From Clostridium sp. Marseille-P299 (lineage in GTDB: Bacteria > Bacillota > Clostridia > Lachnospirales > Lachnospiraceae): DNA of 64,000 bases. The notes under the pieces are model-generated. The model did not search any database. It saw nothing but the letters and a program-made list of their open reading frames with translations, and had not been told where the DNA came from. This document shows, one piece after another, positions 62,633 to 64,000 of this stretch. How positions within the stretch are numbered: position 1 is the stretch's first letter; every line of letters begins with the position of its first letter. Position numbers and translations under genes: made by a program. The stretch covers positions 124,001 through 188,000 of the forward strand of contig NZ_FJVE01000007.1 in NCBI RefSeq assembly GCF_900078195.1, written 5' to 3'.

Positions 62633-63166
62633 TTGGAAAATAGCAGATATAAAACCGCTTTAGAGTATGGTCATGACTTAATGGGTTTAAGCTATAAAAT
62701 AAAGAAGCTTATATCGAATCGTACCCATCGAAGTGAACTTTACCAAGGTGAATATAGAATGTTAGTTTCGATAGAACATATGGTGGAGTATAATAATAAG
62801 AACAATAAAGAGCTACCTGGTGCTAAGGTTGGAGACATAAGTAAAAATCTTTATTTATCAAAATCTGCAACGTCAAAAATGTTACGCTCTTTAGAGGAAA
62901 AAGATTATATTGAGAGGACTACGATGCCAAAAGATCGTAGAAATGTTTATGTACATTTATCACCAAAGGGTAAGAAGCTTATTACAGAATCAAAAGAAAA
63001 TATGAATCAGTTTGCAATCGATGTGATAGAGGAGCTAGGAATTGAACAAATGGATGAGTTTATTAAGCTAATGAACCGTCTGTATGAAATAATGGCTCTA
63101 AAAGTTGATAAATATTTCGAGTGTGAAAAAAATAATGACAATGAAAAGGGAGACAGTATATGCTAA
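62633..63166 (+). CDS. MarR family transcriptional regulator
   Basis: 177 residues from a TTG after AAGGGGGTGA. The winged helix is seen as ISKNLYLSKSATSKMLRSLE followed by the wing with MPKDRRNVYVHLSPKGKKL. It overlaps the ABC exporter gene by 7 nt (ATGCTAA), so the two are coupled; the usual role is repression of the adjacent drug-efflux-type exporter until a ligand binds. Confidence 0.92.
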   Translation: MENSRYKTALEYGHDLMGLSYKIKKLISNRTHRSELYQGEYRMLVSIEHMVEYNNKNNKELPGAKVGDISKNLYLSKSATSKMLRSLEEKDYIERTTMPKDRRNVYVHLSPKGKKLITESKENMNQFAIDVIEELGIEQMDEFIKLMNRLYEIMALKVDKYFECEKNNDNEKGDSIC

Positions 63167-64000
63167 AACTTATGAAATACTTAAAAAAATCAACATTCCC
63201 AATCATATTAATATTTGGATTGTTGATTTTACAAGCGTACTGTGATTTATCACTTCCATCTTATACGTCTGATATCGTTAATGTGGGAATTCAACAAGGT
63301 GGAATCACAGAAAGTTCTCCAGAGGTTGTAAGAGAAAGTACAATGAATCATATACTACTTTTTACAACCGATGAAGAAAAAGATAACATATTAAATTCAT
63401 ATAACTATATCGATAAAGGGCAAGTAGATGAAGGAAACGTATCTAGTTACTTAGAGAAATATCCTTTATTAGCTACAGAAAATTTATATGTTAGAAAAGA
63501 AAATCTAACCAATACTGACTTTGAGGGAGCAATGTCGAAAGCATTAATGCTATATACATCCCTTTCCACAGAATCAGATACAGCAAAAGCAATGAAAGAG
63601 GCACTTTCTGATTCAATACCTGCAGAAATGAAAGATTTAAGCATGGTTGAGATTTTAGCTATGATGCCAGCAGAACAAAGAGCAGCTATCGTTGAACCAA
63701 TGAAAGAACAATTTGCACAATTACCTGAAAGCATGCTTACAAGTGGTGCTACTGCAGTAATTAAAGCAGAATATAAGGCAGTTGGATTGGATACGGATCA
63801 TATACAAACCAGTTATATTACTAGAACTGGCTTAAAGATGTTAGGCTTAGCAATGGTTGGTATGGTTACAAGTATCATTGTTGGATTTATAGCATCTAGA
63901 ATCGCAGCAACATTTGCAAAAGACTTAAGAAGTATGACATTTAGAAAAGTTGTTAGTTTCTCAAATACAGAATTTGATAAGTTTTCAACTGCATCTTTAA
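63160..64000 (+). CDS. ABC exporter, membrane domain, 3' truncated
   Basis: 280 codons are in the window and the frame is open at the right edge. MLKLMKYLKKSTFPIILIFG starts a first transmembrane helix of a type I exporter, followed by DLSLPSYTSDIVNVGIQQGG, a typical loop of heterodimeric exporters. An unusually long extracytoplasmic part of about 175 residues comes before the second helix (MLGLAMVGMVTSIIVGFIAS) and the coupling region ASRIAATFAKDLRSMTFRKV. The ATPase domain lies beyond the window. Substrate unknown. Confidence 0.88.
   Translation, partial: MLKLMKYLKKSTFPIILIFGLLILQAYCDLSLPSYTSDIVNVGIQQGGITESSPEVVRESTMNHILLFTTDEEKDNILNSYNYIDKGQVDEGNVSSYLEKYPLLATENLYVRKENLTNTDFEGAMSKALMLYTSLSTESDTAKAMKEALSDSIPAEMKDLSMVEILAMMPAEQRAAIVEPMKEQFAQLPESMLTSGATAVIKAEYKAVGLDTDHIQTSYITRTGLKMLGLAMVGMVTSIIVGFIASRIAATFAKDLRSMTFRKVVSFSNTEFDKFSTASL

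Overview
The window is 64 kb of AT-rich, low-GC Gram-positive DNA that reads as the chromosome of a Lachnospiraceae-type Clostridium, close in style to Lachnoclostridium (Clostridium) phytofermentans. The evidence is strong AGGAGG ribosome sites, T-box and cobalamin leaders, an mcsA-mcsB-clpC operon, DUF6171- and DUF3783-type proteins, an archaeal-type AspRS, cohesin and SH3 surface proteins, and an intracellular GH43 enzyme. The species assignment is inference. Both ends are cut inside genes: a surface serine protease at the left and an ABC exporter at the right.

Layout. 1-4.6 kb: Ig-like/trypsin protease, SpoIID-like amidase activator, YihY membrane protein. 4.8-8.9 kb: T-box leader and pheST. 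9.2-12 kb: secreted Ig-like protein behind a structured leader. 12.2-15.1 kb: VanZ-like protein, small membrane protein, large M29-type peptidase. 15.1-20.7 kb: purE, a lipoprotein, a flavodoxin, then purM-purN-purD. 21-26.1 kb: large SH3/glucosaminidase autolysin and a membrane-anchored cohesin protein. 26.1-31.1 kb: stress operon with a GntR/YtrA regulator where ctsR usually sits, then mcsA, mcsB and clpC. 31.4-33.9 kb: small conserved protein, radA, helical protein. 34.3-38.7 kb: M14 carboxypeptidase, beta-propeller lipid-face protein, a circularly permuted solute-binding protein and an ABC permease without an ATPase. 39-43 kb: FAD protein, tRNA-Trp, GlsB-like protein and a small phage-like regulatory island (ImmA/XRE, divergent HTH protein, a hidden small membrane protein). 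43.4-45.4 kb: msrA and a domain-shuffled XdhC. 45.5-55 kb: cobalamin riboswitch followed by a salvage and nucleotide-loop-assembly operon (btuF-like, cobT, cobU, cobS, cobU-like, cobC-like, cbiB, cobD, cbiP, cobO); no corrin-ring genes are present, so it supports uptake and remodelling of corrinoids. 55.4-58.1 kb: AraC regulator divergent from a GH43 glycosidase. 58.1-59.6 kb: a locus of three 21-22 residue Cys-containing peptides with a DUF6171-like zinc protein. 59.4-61.3 kb: non-discriminating AspRS behind a candidate Asn/Asp leader-peptide attenuator. 61.4-64 kb: DUF3783 protein, zinc ribbon, MarR regulator and ABC exporter.

The most novel-looking parts are (1) the tandem micro-peptide genes on the minus strand at 58281-59178, which carry matching triple TGTAA direct repeats upstream and terminators with the same loop downstream, and whose two closest copies differ almost only by synonymous changes; (2) a 15-codon leader ORF encoding three Asn and three consecutive Asp codons, followed by mutually exclusive hairpins, in front of the Asp-tRNA(Asn/Asp) ligase; (3) a pair of closely matching three-hairpin leaders in front of a surface protein and clpC; and (4) the propeller/permuted-binding-protein/orphan-permease cluster.
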